From NCBI RefSeq assembly GCF_018383585.1, contig NZ_JAHAMK010000009.1, positions 16,160 through 80,159 of the forward strand: DNA of 64,000 nt, written 5' to 3'. Positions 48,026 to 57,265 of the stretch are shown piece after piece. Origin of the DNA: Microvirga sp. 3-52 (GTDB lineage Bacteria; Pseudomonadota; Alphaproteobacteria; Rhizobiales; Beijerinckiaceae). The notes beneath the pieces were generated by a model that was given only the letters and a program-made list of their open reading frames with translations, had not been told where the DNA came from and did not search any database. The position numbers were made by a program, and so were the translations under genes. Within the stretch, counting starts at the first letter, position 1, and every line of letters begins with the position of its first letter.

Positions 48026-48910
48026 ATGTTCGACTACGCTCACCTTTCGGCCCTCTCGGCGGTCATTCGGACCGGAAGCTTCGAGCGTGCGGCCCAGCAA
48101 CTCTCCGTCACTCCGTCGGCAATCTCGCAGAGGATCAAATTGCTGGAGGAGCGCCTCGGCACCGTGCTGGTGATCCGAGGGCAGCCGTGCATGGCGACCG
48201 AGGTCGGCCAACGCCTGTGCCAGCACGTCGAGCAGGTGGCGTTGCTGGAGGATTCCTTGCGCGGCAGCCTTCCGGGACGTGAGGCCGGCTGCCAGCCCGT
48301 GACCCTGCGCATCGCGATCAATGCCGACAGTCTCGCCACGTGGTTCATCCCGGCCATGGCAAGGACACAAGGTTACTTGTTCGACCTAGTGCTGGATGAT
48401 CAGGATCACAGCGCGGATTGGCTGCGGCGTGGAGAGGTCGTGGCGGCCGTGACCGCCCACCGGGCGCCGATCCAGGGATGCGATTGCCACCCTCTCGGTG
48501 CGTTGCGCTACGTTGCTGCCGCCAGCCCGGCGTTCTGCTCCCGGTGGTTTGCCGATGGGTTGAACGAGTCGGCGGCGACGCATGCCCCATGCCTGACCTT
48601 CGATAGGAAGGACCGGCTCCAGGCAGAATGGTTGCGGATGGCCGTCGGCGCCGACCTCCACCCCCCGCTCCACTGGCTGCCCTCGTCGCAGGCCTTCGTG
48701 GATGCGGCGCTGGCCGGGATCGGCTGGGGCATGATCCCGGAACCGCTGGCGGGCCCTCACCTGCGCGCCGGGAGGCTGACGGCGCTGCGGGAAGGTCAGC
48801 CCCTCGATGTCCCGCTGTTCTGGCAGCAGAGCCGCATCATGGGACCCGTCCTCGGGCATGTGACGCGTACGGTCGTGCAGGAAGCAAGGACAATGCTGAT
48901 CTCGGGCTGA
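48026..48910 (+). CDS. argP: LysR-family regulator, ArgP/LysG type
   Basis: 294-residue LysR regulator. The winged HTH is at residues ~3-60 (LSALSAVIRTGSFERAAQQL, then TPSAISQRIKLLEERLG), followed by a periplasmic-binding-like effector domain. The ArgP subgroup text RVLRG-type is changed to LVIRGQPCMATEVGQRL. The subgroup senses basic amino acids and activates a LysE/ArgO exporter. The divergent partner at 47221-47871 fits exactly. Confidence 0.9.
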   Translation: MFDYAHLSALSAVIRTGSFERAAQQLSVTPSAISQRIKLLEERLGTVLVIRGQPCMATEVGQRLCQHVEQVALLEDSLRGSLPGREAGCQPVTLRIAINADSLATWFIPAMARTQGYLFDLVLDDQDHSADWLRRGEVVAAVTAHRAPIQGCDCHPLGALRYVAAASPAFCSRWFADGLNESAATHAPCLTFDRKDRLQAEWLRMAVGADLHPPLHWLPSSQAFVDAALAGIGWGMIPEPLAGPHLRAGRLTALREGQPLDVPLFWQQSRIMGPVLGHVTRTVVQEARTMLISG

Positions 48911-49029
48911 GATGCCTGGGAACCCATCGAACCTCCCTGGAAGGCGCCCATCGGCATGCCAATCACGACAGCTCTAACGCAAGGTCACGCTGTGGAGCGG
49001 ATCCCATCGTCAAATCGGCGGATATTCAG

Positions 49030-49058
49030 TTGACAAGCATGGCATCGTTTCCTATTTG
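49030..49058 (+). promoter_or_regulatory. Putative sigma-70-like promoter
   Basis: TTGACA (49030-49035) and TATTTG (49053-49058) are 17 bp apart in the 317-bp gap before the TnsA-like gene. A 30-codon ORF (ATG 49067 to TGA 49159, MTQEIAHHAE) starts a few bases after the expected start site and could be a leaderless peptide or leader. It is the best promoter candidate for the 49,228-52,379 genes. Confidence 0.45.
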
Positions 49059-49227
49059 TTCTGACCATGACCCAGGAAATCGCACACCATGCCGAGACCG
49101 GATCGCGCCTCCCGCGCACCGTCGCCGTGCGCCGGGTCCGAATATCCTGGATACGCTGATCTCCCGAACCCGCACTTGATCGGTTCACGTGACGGCCGTT
49201 GCCGTCCGCACTGGGACGAGCGTACCC

Positions 49228-49872
49228 ATGCCCATCATCTCCTCCTCCGACATCGTCGCCGACGATGTATCCGACCTGCTGGCCCACATCCGCGAGAGCG
49301 CATCCTGCCTCTCCTTCCACCCGCGCGGCACCGTCCGCTGCCGAGGGCTGCCGCTGTTCCGGAACCAGGCCGCCCGTGATCTCGCCTGCCTGTTCGACGT
49401 CGATCCCGACGTGGGGTCATGGACATGCCTGCCTACGATCCTCGCCTACGGCACCGGAATGCACGTGCCGGACTTCGCTGTCGAGCGATCCACCGGCACG
49501 ATCCTTGTTGATGCCGTCCCACCGGACGCGAAGTCGTCACCGCCGGACTGGGTGTCCGGTGTCGCCCGTGACCTTGGGTATCGCTACGAGGCCTACGGCG
49601 CGTGCGATCTCCACGGGGGCTTCCGGCTCGGCAACGCCCGCGACCTCCTGCGCTACGCCAACTACCGCATCTCGCTCGGCGACCGCGTCCGGCTGCTCAC
49701 GCTTCTCGACGAGCAGGGGCCGATGCCGCTCTCCGTCTGCATGCAGGTCATCCGCGACGGGCGCGACCCGATAGGCGTGATCGCCGCCATGGCCCTGCGC
49801 CGCTTCGTGGAGATGGATCTCGACGACGGCCGCATCGGTCCCGAGACCCGCGTCTCCCGCTTCCACGACTGA
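49228..49872 (+). CDS. TnsA-like protein lacking catalytic residues
   Basis: 214-residue protein whose N-terminal half follows the TnsA endonuclease pattern: LFRNQAARDLACLFDVDPDV, LPTILAYG and HVPDFAVER, then a strand TILVDAVPPDA. The PDF aspartate (residue 82) is kept, but the expected upstream Glu is missing and the Val-x-Lys is Asp-Ala-Val. Cleavage is therefore unlikely. The C-terminal half is a winged-helix-like region (RLLTLLDEQGPMPLSVCMQV), as in TnsA. It may be an accessory or immunity version for the Tn7-like operon 4 kb downstream. ATG 49228 is chosen over GTG 49189. Confidence 0.62.
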   Translation: MPIISSSDIVADDVSDLLAHIRESASCLSFHPRGTVRCRGLPLFRNQAARDLACLFDVDPDVGSWTCLPTILAYGTGMHVPDFAVERSTGTILVDAVPPDAKSSPPDWVSGVARDLGYRYEAYGACDLHGGFRLGNARDLLRYANYRISLGDRVRLLTLLDEQGPMPLSVCMQVIRDGRDPIGVIAAMALRRFVEMDLDDGRIGPETRVSRFHD

Positions 49873-49941
49873 ACCGACCGCATCCGCCAACACAGCAAGT
49901 CGCCGGCCACCACCTGGGGCCGCACGCGACGGAGCACGCTT

Positions 49942-50295
49942 ATGACCTTCATCATCAGGAACGATGGCCCGGCGCCCGAACTGGAGTCCGAGATCCTTCG
50001 CCTGCGCGGCCTCGTGCAGGACCTCGAAGACATCCGGCGGGGACGTCATCCCGACAAGGGCCGCCTGGCCTCGTGCCCGACGATCCGCGACTGGCAGGGG
50101 GTCACGCGCCCCGACCCTTGCCTGACCGGGATCATGTTCAACCACCCGACCATCACCGACGGAAGGCAGGGTGTCACCACGGGCCTGTGGGTGCTCGCGC
50201 CCACGCTCGGCTATGCGCGCACGATCACCCGCTTCTACGCCCTCGGCCGGAAGGACCGCTCGTTCGCGGTCCCGGTCGGCAGCCCGCGCACGTGA
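49942..50295 (+). CDS. Small protein resembling DUF6634
   Basis: 117-residue protein with pattern LEDIRRGRHPD, then W near the middle, FNHPTITDGRQGVTTGLWVL and ARTITRFYALG. This resembles DUF6634 family proteins common on mobile regions of Methylobacteriaceae. ATG follows GGAG. It ends 11 bp before the FtsH-like gene. Function unknown. Confidence 0.6.
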   Translation: MTFIIRNDGPAPELESEILRLRGLVQDLEDIRRGRHPDKGRLASCPTIRDWQGVTRPDPCLTGIMFNHPTITDGRQGVTTGLWVLAPTLGYARTITRFYALGRKDRSFAVPVGSPRT

Positions 50296-50306
50296 GGAGA
50301 GGATCG

Positions 50307-52379
50307 ATGGCTCATGTACGGACCCTCCCCGACAGGCGCAGGGAGATCGCGCCCCGGCCCGCCGATGTCGGCGCGGCCCTCGCCCGCGGCCTTCTTGTCC
50401 GCACGCTGCGGCAGGCAGGACTCCATCACGTGCTGCGCGAGCAGCCGTGCATCGTCGGCATCGCGGTTGCCGACGACGATGACCGCGACGTGTTCGTCGG
50501 GGCCGCAAAGGCTCTCCTGCGCGCGACGGTCCGGGACGGCTTCGATCCCCGCCTCGCCATGCTCGACCCCGAGTACGAGGTGATCACGTTCGAGGGCGGG
50601 AGGAGGAAGCGGTCGAAGGCCGACATCGCCTACCTGCGGGAAAGACTGTCGTCACGCTCGCGGCTTCTCGCCCTCGCCCCGACCCAGGCCGACTTCCCGC
50701 AACTCTTCCGCGCCGCTGCCGATGCCATCGTGACGCCCGATCCGATCCATCCCCGTGCGCTGCGGGGCGCGATGCAGGTTGTCCTCGGATATCCGCCTCC
50801 CGCCGACCTCGTCGAGGCGGCAGGCGGCGTCCCGCTCGCCATGATCGGCGCCATCTTCAGGCCCGACCGTAGCCTCCGGCAGGCGGTCCGCCTGCTGACA
50901 GCGGCCCAGACGGGCGGGGCCACGTCACCTTCCGTGCACGATGCCAGGGATGCCCCAACGCTCGACGACCTGCACGGACTCGGCGAGGCGGCGGAGTGGG
51001 GACGGTCGTTGGCGCTGGACATGGCGGACTACAGGGCCGGACGGATCCGCTGGCGCGACATGGACAAGGGCATCCTGGTCAGCGGCCCGCCCGGGACGGG
51101 CAAGACCATCTTCGCCAAGGCGCTGGGCAGCACGTGCATGGTCCCAGTCCACCTGCACTCGCTCGCGCGCTGGCAGGGCAAGGGACACCTCGACGACCTG
51201 CTCAAGGCGATGCGCCGTGCCTTCGAGGAGGCGAAGGCCGACGCGCCGTGCATCCTGTTCGTCGACGAGCTCGACTCGTTCGGCGACCGCGAGCGGCTGA
51301 GCGGGCACAACGAGCAGTACAGCCGAGAGGTGATCAACGGCTTCCTCGAGTGCCTCGACGGAGCGGAGGCGCGCGAGGGCGTGGTGGTCGTCGGCGCCAC
51401 GAACCTGCCGGACAGGATCGACCCGGCGATCCGGCGTCCCGGCCGCCTCGACCGGCACGTCGTCATCCCCCTGCCGGACCCGGAGGCGCGCAAGGGCATC
51501 CTGCGGCACCACCTCGGCGGCGCGCTGCCCGGCGCGGACCTGACGGAGGCGGCGGAGCGGCTGGAGGGTACCTCGGGAGCGGTGATCGAGCAGGTCGTGC
51601 GCGACGCCCGGCGCATCGCGCGACGGGAGCGGCGGGACCTCGGGATGCACGACCTGACCGCTGCCCTGCCGCCGCGGCGGCACCTCTCCCAGGCGGACTT
51701 CCGCCGCGTCTGCGTGCACGAGGCCGGCCATGCGGTCGTCGGCTGCCTGCTGCTGAAGGAGTCCGGGATGGCTCCGGTCGAGACGAGGGTCTTCCGCGAG
51801 GCCTCGGCCGACTCCAACGCCGGGGTGACGCTCATGCGGCATGCCACCGACCTGCTGCGGACGCGGTCCGCATACTTGGCCCAGATCACCGGACTCATGG
51901 CGGGGATCGCCGCCGAGGAGGTCGTGCTCGGCGCCCGGTCCGACGGTGGGGGAGGATCGAAGGGGGCCGATCTCCAGAAGGCGACCGCGCTGGCGGCCGC
52001 CATGGAGGTGTCCCTCGGATTCGGCGAGAACCTCGCCTACCTGTCATCGCGGGACGAGGACGAGCTCCTCGCCCGGGTTCGGGCCGATCCCATTCTACGT
52101 CGCGCGGTGAACCAGGTACTCGCCGGGAGCCTGGAGCGCGCACGGCTGCTGGTCCGGACCAACGGAGACGCCGTCAACGAACTCGCCGACGTTCTCGCGA
52201 GGCTCGGGCGTGCGTCCTTCGACGAGATCCTCGGAATCGTCGCGACCATCCGAAACGGCTCCGCAGTCAATCCCATGAATCCTTCCGATTCCTATGAAAA
52301 TTGTCCCCGGAATGGATTGGACGGCGTTGACTCGCTCCGGGCAGTCCTGGTATCCGGGCCGCTATGTGGAACCCAGTAG
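50307..52379 (+). CDS. Soluble FtsH-like AAA+ zinc protease
   Basis: 690-residue protein with an FtsH-type ATPase and peptidase but without the N-terminal membrane segments. Walker A GPPGTGKT is at 260-267, Walker B ILFVDELD around Asp 320, and the second region of homology reads DPAIRRPGRLDRH. The M41 zinc site HEAGH is at 471-475, with the third ligand Asp in KGADLQKAT. The ~235-residue N-terminal region (VRTLRQAGLHHVLREQPCIV) is unlike FtsH and may choose substrates. ATG 50307 follows GGAGAGG. It may degrade a transposition or host protein; the role is unknown. Confidence 0.85.
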   Translation: MAHVRTLPDRRREIAPRPADVGAALARGLLVRTLRQAGLHHVLREQPCIVGIAVADDDDRDVFVGAAKALLRATVRDGFDPRLAMLDPEYEVITFEGGRRKRSKADIAYLRERLSSRSRLLALAPTQADFPQLFRAAADAIVTPDPIHPRALRGAMQVVLGYPPPADLVEAAGGVPLAMIGAIFRPDRSLRQAVRLLTAAQTGGATSPSVHDARDAPTLDDLHGLGEAAEWGRSLALDMADYRAGRIRWRDMDKGILVSGPPGTGKTIFAKALGSTCMVPVHLHSLARWQGKGHLDDLLKAMRRAFEEAKADAPCILFVDELDSFGDRERLSGHNEQYSREVINGFLECLDGAEAREGVVVVGATNLPDRIDPAIRRPGRLDRHVVIPLPDPEARKGILRHHLGGALPGADLTEAAERLEGTSGAVIEQVVRDARRIARRERRDLGMHDLTAALPPRRHLSQADFRRVCVHEAGHAVVGCLLLKESGMAPVETRVFREASADSNAGVTLMRHATDLLRTRSAYLAQITGLMAGIAAEEVVLGARSDGGGGSKGADLQKATALAAAMEVSLGFGENLAYLSSRDEDELLARVRADPILRRAVNQVLAGSLERARLLVRTNGDAVNELADVLARLGRASFDEILGIVATIRNGSAVNPMNPSDSYENCPRNGLDGVDSLRAVLVSGPLCGTQ

Positions 52380-52898
52380 CTTACATAGCGCCCATAGGCG
52401 AGCGGCTCGACCGCGGTGCTGAGAAGCACGCCTCAGGGGCAGGGTTCCCCGGGGCGTAAGCTCCCCGCACCACCGTCGCACCTCCTCGTCCATCGGCTGC
52501 CCTCCGGCAGGGCACTGTCCTTGCCGTGACGGCCCCTCGCGCGAGGAAAGGAATGCGGGCGACGCACGCATCTCCCCACTCCTTCCGCGCCCTGCCCGGC
52601 CCGAGCCCTGCTCATGGTCAGGCGGCATGCCCCGACCGTCCGCGACTCCGGTTGCGTACGGTCCCGACACCCCGGTCCGCTCGCCCTGAGCGGCCACAGC
52701 CAGAGGAGGCCACACATGACGACAGCATTCGCTCCCGCCTCCACCCGCGGCCATCGCCGCGCTGCCCTGGCCCTCCGCCCGATACGGCGCTGACGAACCC
52801 CACAGGCTCCCAGCCTGTGCAGCACCTATCGGGATGCTTGCCACTCCCGGTGACTATCCAACCGCGCCCTGGCAAAGCGCGAACCGGAGCAGTGTGCC
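52380..52898. other. Intergenic region upstream of the transposition genes
   Basis: About 520 bp without a supported gene of normal size. An inverted repeat GCTATGT (52361) / ACATAGC (52383) spans the FtsH-like stop and could be a weak terminator. A 25-codon ORF at 52716-52793 (MTTAFAPASTRGHRR) has a good AGAGGAGG site and could be a small or leader peptide. Tn7-like elements usually carry transposase-binding repeats here, but I could not recognise repeated ~20-bp sites by eye. Confidence 0.4.
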
Positions 52899-53144
52899 AT
52901 GCGCAACACCAGCAACACCTCGACGCCGTCCTTCCGCTTCCCGTCCCGCACCATCCCGCTGGAGGTCGGGGACGAGTTCCTCGACGACCACGGGATCTCC
53001 CAGCGTGTCGACCGTCTCACGCAACGTTACCGCTTCGGCCGTTCGGATGCCTGGGACCGCTGCTACATCCTCGACCTGGACGATGACGACACGAGCGCAG
53101 TCGTCGCGTCCTTCCTCCGCCAGTCCCCGACCCGCTTTCAGTAG
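52899..53144 (+). CDS. Small hypothetical protein upstream of tnsA
   Basis: 81-residue acidic protein (TIPLEVGDEFLDDHGI, later YILDLDDDDTSAVVASFL). It lies 20 bp before tnsA on the same strand, suggesting it is the first gene of the transposition operon. No family recognised; it may be a regulator or an anti-restriction-type small protein. Confidence 0.55.
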   Translation: MRNTSNTSTPSFRFPSRTIPLEVGDEFLDDHGISQRVDRLTQRYRFGRSDAWDRCYILDLDDDDTSAVVASFLRQSPTRFQ

Positions 53145-53164
53145 GCCGGAACGGACGACGCACC

Positions 53165-53926
53165 ATGAGCAGCAACGCACAGGATGCCTGCCCCCCGGAC
53201 GGGGGCAGGCCAGGGCCGGCTCGTGCCGGCACGATGGCGCGCACGGAGAGGGTCTGGATCCCGCCGTCGGCCTCGAAGGCGAGCCGGCGGTCGCCCCTCA
53301 AGGGCAAGACCACCAGCTCCGTGAGGGGTTCCCTCGTCAACCCGGCGACCAACCGGGAGATGGTCTACGACAGCACGCTCGAGCGTGACCTGATCGGCAT
53401 CGCGGTGACCAACCCCGACGTGGTCGCGGTGCGCGAGCAGCCGGCCCCGATCACGTACGTCGATGCCGACGGGCGCAGGCGCAGCCATACCCTCGATCTC
53501 GTCACCGACCTCCGTGGCGGCATCCGCCTCAACATCGCGGTGAAGCCGGCATCGAAGGTCAGGTCCAGCGGCATCGAGGAGACGCTCGGGCGCCTTCAGG
53601 CCCAGTCCGCACGCGGACCGAAGGAGCGCTTCGTCGTGCGGACCGGAGATCACATCACCCGTGACCGCGCGGCGGACGCGCGCCTGATCCTCAAGTCCCG
53701 CCGCATGCGTGACGAAACCGTCATCGCGGAGGTCGGTGCGGTCGCATCGACCCTGCGCGGCACCGTCCCGATCGCCGGCCTGATGGCAGCCTCCCGCAAC
53801 GACGGCCACGGCTTCATGGCCGTGGTCGCCCTCATCGGAGACGGCGTGCTCGAGCACGCCGGACCCGGCCGCATCTCGCCCGCAAGCCGCGTGCGGCCCG
53901 TGCGCAAGCCCAGCAACACCCACTGA
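53165..53926 (+). CDS. tnsA: TnsA-like transposon endonuclease
   Basis: 253-residue homologue of TnsA, which makes the 5' cuts that free a Tn7-type element for cut-and-paste. The restriction-like triad is intact: Glu 73 (YDSTLERDLI), Asp 111 (SHTLDLVTD) and Lys 127 (NIAVKPAS). The C-terminal ~100 residues should be the TnsC-contacting winged-helix region. A 40-residue disordered N-terminus precedes the domain. It is followed 13 bp later by tnsB. Confidence 0.8.
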   Translation: MSSNAQDACPPDGGRPGPARAGTMARTERVWIPPSASKASRRSPLKGKTTSSVRGSLVNPATNREMVYDSTLERDLIGIAVTNPDVVAVREQPAPITYVDADGRRRSHTLDLVTDLRGGIRLNIAVKPASKVRSSGIEETLGRLQAQSARGPKERFVVRTGDHITRDRAADARLILKSRRMRDETVIAEVGAVASTLRGTVPIAGLMAASRNDGHGFMAVVALIGDGVLEHAGPGRISPASRVRPVRKPSNTH

Positions 53927-53939
53927 GAGGAGACCGACC

Positions 53940-56114
53940 ATGACGAACCCGTTGCTTCCCGAGACCCCGAAGTCCCTCCCCGCCACGGCGGTGCCGCGTT
54001 ACGCCCTCGAGCCCCACGCACGCTACGTCATCGACGGCGTGCTCGAACTGGCTGCGGTGTCCAGCGACGACCAGGGCCATGTCTTCCGCCGGGTCGACAA
54101 CCCGAACCTGTGCGAGTCCTTCACGCACGCCGAGTTCGCGGAACTGCTCAAGGAGCGGATGAACATCATCCGCAACTACCACCGCTCCTCCGCTGCCGCG
54201 ATCCGGCTCGAGGGGCCGGAGCGGCTCATCACCGAGCTCCCGCCGAAGCGTCGCGAGAGGCTCATCGCGCGCAAGGACACCTGCGACGCCTTCATTCGCG
54301 ACGAGGCGGCCGGCAAGGTCACCCGCTCGGATCCGTCCATGAAGCCCTGGATCAGGGACTACGTGGCAGGCATCCTCCAGAAGGCGATCGAGCAGGGACG
54401 TTGCGGCAGCGACGACGTCATCGTGAAGCGTCCGCCGAGCCCGACGGCACTCCGCAAGTGGCTGCGCAAGTACGAGGCCTGCTGCTTCGATGCCATGGCC
54501 CTGCGCGACGGCTACGGGCGCAGCGGCAACCGCATGCCGCGCCTTGAGGTCGAGGAACGCAAGCTGATGCGCGAGATCGCGGAGGGCTACGCCAGCCGCC
54601 TCAAGCCGACCAAGGCCTCGCTCTATTGCGACCTGACCGAGGCCGTCCGGAAGAAGAACACCGAGCGCCGCAAGACGGGCGAGCGTCTCCTGAAGAAGCC
54701 GAGCCGGGCGGCGTTCGAGCGCGTGATCGCGGGGCTCGACCCGTTCATGGTCTGCGCGGGGCGCGAGGGCGAGGAGGCAGCGCGCAAGAAGTTCTTCATC
54801 GTCCGCGGTGGCCTCGACGTGTCCCGTCCGCTCGAGCGCGTGGAGATGGATGCCTGGAAGATTTCCCTCCACGTCATTCTCGAGGAGGCCGGCGTGTGGG
54901 CCCTCCTCTCCCCCGAGGTCAAGGAGACGGTGCTGCGTGCGCGGCTCTGGCTGTCGGTCGCCATCGACTGCTACACGCGCTGCGTCCTGGCCGCGCGCAT
55001 CACCGACAGCAACACCTCCACGGCAGCCGTGTCGATGATCGCGATGGCCGTGGGAGACAAGGCGCGCTTCGCCGAGGCGGCCGGATGCGTGACCCCGTGG
55101 GACCAGTGCGGCACCATGGAGACCCTCGCGACGGACAACGACAAGGCCTACACCGCCTACGAGACCCGGGCGGCCGTGACCGACATGGGCAGCGAGATGC
55201 TGTTCCCGCCGGCCGGAACCCCGCAGAACCGGGCCCGCATCGAACGGTTCTTCCGCACCATCCACGAACAGCTCGTGGCCCTTTTCGAGGGGCGCACCTT
55301 CGAGAACGTGGTCGCCAAGGGCTACTACGAGGCCGAGGCCAACGCCGTGATCGACGCGGACGAGCTCGGCCGGGTGATCGTGCGCTGGATCGTGGACGTC
55401 TATCACAACACGCCGCACGAGGGCCTGGGCGGCGAGACGCCTCGCAACTGCTGGATCCGCACCACCCGCCTCCACCCGGTGCTGCCGCCCCCGGATCCGG
55501 ACGTGTACCGCCACATCTTCGGCGTCACGGTCGAGCGCCGGATCACCAACACGGGCGTGCGGGTGCTGGGCCTCCATTACCAGTCCGAGGAACTCCAGCG
55601 CCTGCGCCGGGTCGCGCAGCAGAAGCCCGTGCTCGTGCGCATTGACGAGGGCGACCTCGGCTACGTGTCGGTGCGGACCAAGGACGGCTGGCTGACCGTG
55701 CCCTGCGTGAAGGCAGGCTTCGACGGTGTCGCGCTCGAGCACTGGATCGCGACCGAGCGTGCGCTGCGCCGTGAGCATGCCGCCATGGCGCGGCTCTCCG
55801 AGGGCGTCGTCCTCCAGGCGCTGGCCGACATCAAGGCCTTCTCCGCCTCGGCCACGCAACGTGCCGGCATCGCCTCCCCGATCATCACCTCCGCCGCGGT
55901 CGACCGCCTGGAGCATGGCGTGTTCCGGACCTTCTCGTTCGACCGCGGCCCGGCGGACGGTCCTGCCGTGTTCGATCCGGCGGAGTTCGGCGTCGAGGAA
56001 GTGACCACTCCTGTCGTCCGGGCCGAGCCCCAGGCGGACGACGGGCAGGACGAAGCTTCCGACGAGCCGGAAGGCCCCGCGTCGACCGACGACCACTACG
56101 GCATGGAGGACTGA
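53940..56114 (+). CDS. tnsB: TnsB/TniA-type DDE transposase (Mu family)
   Basis: 724-residue transposase cutting and joining the 3' ends. The retroviral-integrase core shows Asp 343 (LSVAIDCYTR), Asp 399 (LATDNDKAY) and Glu 435 (NRARIERFFRT), i.e. D-D-35-E. The N-terminal ~250 residues are helical DNA-binding domains that should read the element ends. A Mu-type C-terminal beta-barrel (GVRVLGLHYQSEEL) and a flexible acidic tail for TnsC follow. GAGGAG precedes the ATG. Confidence 0.9.
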   Translation: MTNPLLPETPKSLPATAVPRYALEPHARYVIDGVLELAAVSSDDQGHVFRRVDNPNLCESFTHAEFAELLKERMNIIRNYHRSSAAAIRLEGPERLITELPPKRRERLIARKDTCDAFIRDEAAGKVTRSDPSMKPWIRDYVAGILQKAIEQGRCGSDDVIVKRPPSPTALRKWLRKYEACCFDAMALRDGYGRSGNRMPRLEVEERKLMREIAEGYASRLKPTKASLYCDLTEAVRKKNTERRKTGERLLKKPSRAAFERVIAGLDPFMVCAGREGEEAARKKFFIVRGGLDVSRPLERVEMDAWKISLHVILEEAGVWALLSPEVKETVLRARLWLSVAIDCYTRCVLAARITDSNTSTAAVSMIAMAVGDKARFAEAAGCVTPWDQCGTMETLATDNDKAYTAYETRAAVTDMGSEMLFPPAGTPQNRARIERFFRTIHEQLVALFEGRTFENVVAKGYYEAEANAVIDADELGRVIVRWIVDVYHNTPHEGLGGETPRNCWIRTTRLHPVLPPPDPDVYRHIFGVTVERRITNTGVRVLGLHYQSEELQRLRRVAQQKPVLVRIDEGDLGYVSVRTKDGWLTVPCVKAGFDGVALEHWIATERALRREHAAMARLSEGVVLQALADIKAFSASATQRAGIASPIITSAAVDRLEHGVFRTFSFDRGPADGPAVFDPAEFGVEEVTTPVVRAEPQADDGQDEASDEPEGPASTDDHYGMED

Positions 56115-56116
56115 GC

Positions 56117-57265
56117 ATGGACACGATCACGACGAGCCACGACGGCGAGGATCCCGTCAGCCGGATGCGCCGGCTCCAGTCCGAGCGGCGCTCACGCGGC
56201 GGGGACGTGATGGCGGGCGTCCTCTCCGCCTACATCACCACGCCGCGGGACACGGCCCTCGAGGCCGAACTGGACGGTCTCATCGACAGCTTCCTGCTCA
56301 CGCAGGAGGCCGCCTCCTCCGGCACTGCCCGGCAGGTCGGGCGGCTGCGCGAGGGACGCTCCCTGACGGTCACGGGACAGTCCGGTGCGGGCAAGACCCG
56401 GACGCTCGAGCGCCACTTCCACAGGCGCGAGGAGTTCGCCGGCTACGGCGACCCGGACTCCGACTGCGTCCTGGTTTCCGTGACGACCCCGTCGCCATGC
56501 ACGCTGCGCCTGCTCGGCAACGAGATCCTCGCTGCGATCGGCAGCCCGGTCGAGCGCAGGCTCGACGAGAACGTCGTCTGGGACATGGTCCATCGCAACC
56601 TGGCCCTGCGCGGCGTGCGCTTCCTGCACATCGACGAGCTCCAGCACGTGCTCCAGAGCCGGAACCCGGTCGAGATCGGCAAGGTGCAGGACACCCTGAA
56701 GCGCCTGATGCAGAACAAGGACTGGCCCGTGTGGCTCATCCTCTCGGGCCTGCCGGAAATCGGGCGCTTCTTCGCGCAGGACGAGCAGGTCTGGCGGCGC
56801 TCCCGGCACGTGGTGTTCGGCGACCTGACCCTCGAGGGCGACGCCGATCTCGTCCGTCGCCTCCTGACCGACTACGGCAAGGGCAAGGCCAAGCTGACGC
56901 TCGATGGGGTGACCGACGAACCGTTCATCGCGCGGCTCCTGCACGCGGCGCTCGGCCGGTTCGGGATCGTGATCGAGATCATCCAGGACGCGATCCGGGA
57001 GTCGCTCCGGAAGGAGACGGGCACCCTCGCGGTCACGCACTTCGCCGATGCCTACAAGGCCAGGACCGGGTGCCAGCCGGAGGCGAACGTGTTCACGGCC
57101 CAGGGTGACTGGTGGCTCATCCGGCCGCAGGAAGGCCTGGTGCGGGAGGAGCCGCAGGAAGAGGACGGGGACGAAGAGGAGGACGACAAGCCCCGCAGGG
57201 GCAGGAAGAGCAGGAAGGCCGGGAAGTCCCGGAAGACCCAACCCCGCGACAGGAGGAACCCATGA
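56117..57265 (+). CDS. tnsC: TnsC/TniB-type AAA+ ATPase
   Basis: 382-residue regulator that links target selection to the transposase. Walker A GQSGAGKT is at 87-94 and Walker B FLHIDE at 169-174; sensor-type text LILSGLPEIG follows. The C-terminal ~40 residues are highly charged (Glu/Asp then Arg/Lys), probably a contact tail. It begins 2 bp after tnsB and overlaps tniQ by ATGA, so the four genes form one operon. Confidence 0.9.
   Translation: MDTITTSHDGEDPVSRMRRLQSERRSRGGDVMAGVLSAYITTPRDTALEAELDGLIDSFLLTQEAASSGTARQVGRLREGRSLTVTGQSGAGKTRTLERHFHRREEFAGYGDPDSDCVLVSVTTPSPCTLRLLGNEILAAIGSPVERRLDENVVWDMVHRNLALRGVRFLHIDELQHVLQSRNPVEIGKVQDTLKRLMQNKDWPVWLILSGLPEIGRFFAQDEQVWRRSRHVVFGDLTLEGDADLVRRLLTDYGKGKAKLTLDGVTDEPFIARLLHAALGRFGIVIEIIQDAIRESLRKETGTLAVTHFADAYKARTGCQPEANVFTAQGDWWLIRPQEGLVREEPQEEDGDEEEDDKPRRGRKSRKAGKSRKTQPRDRRNP

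Noticed and set aside
53832..56096. Minus-strand frame of 754 codons opposite tnsB
   Set aside because: Shadow frame; tnsB has the full D-D-35-E site and operon coupling.
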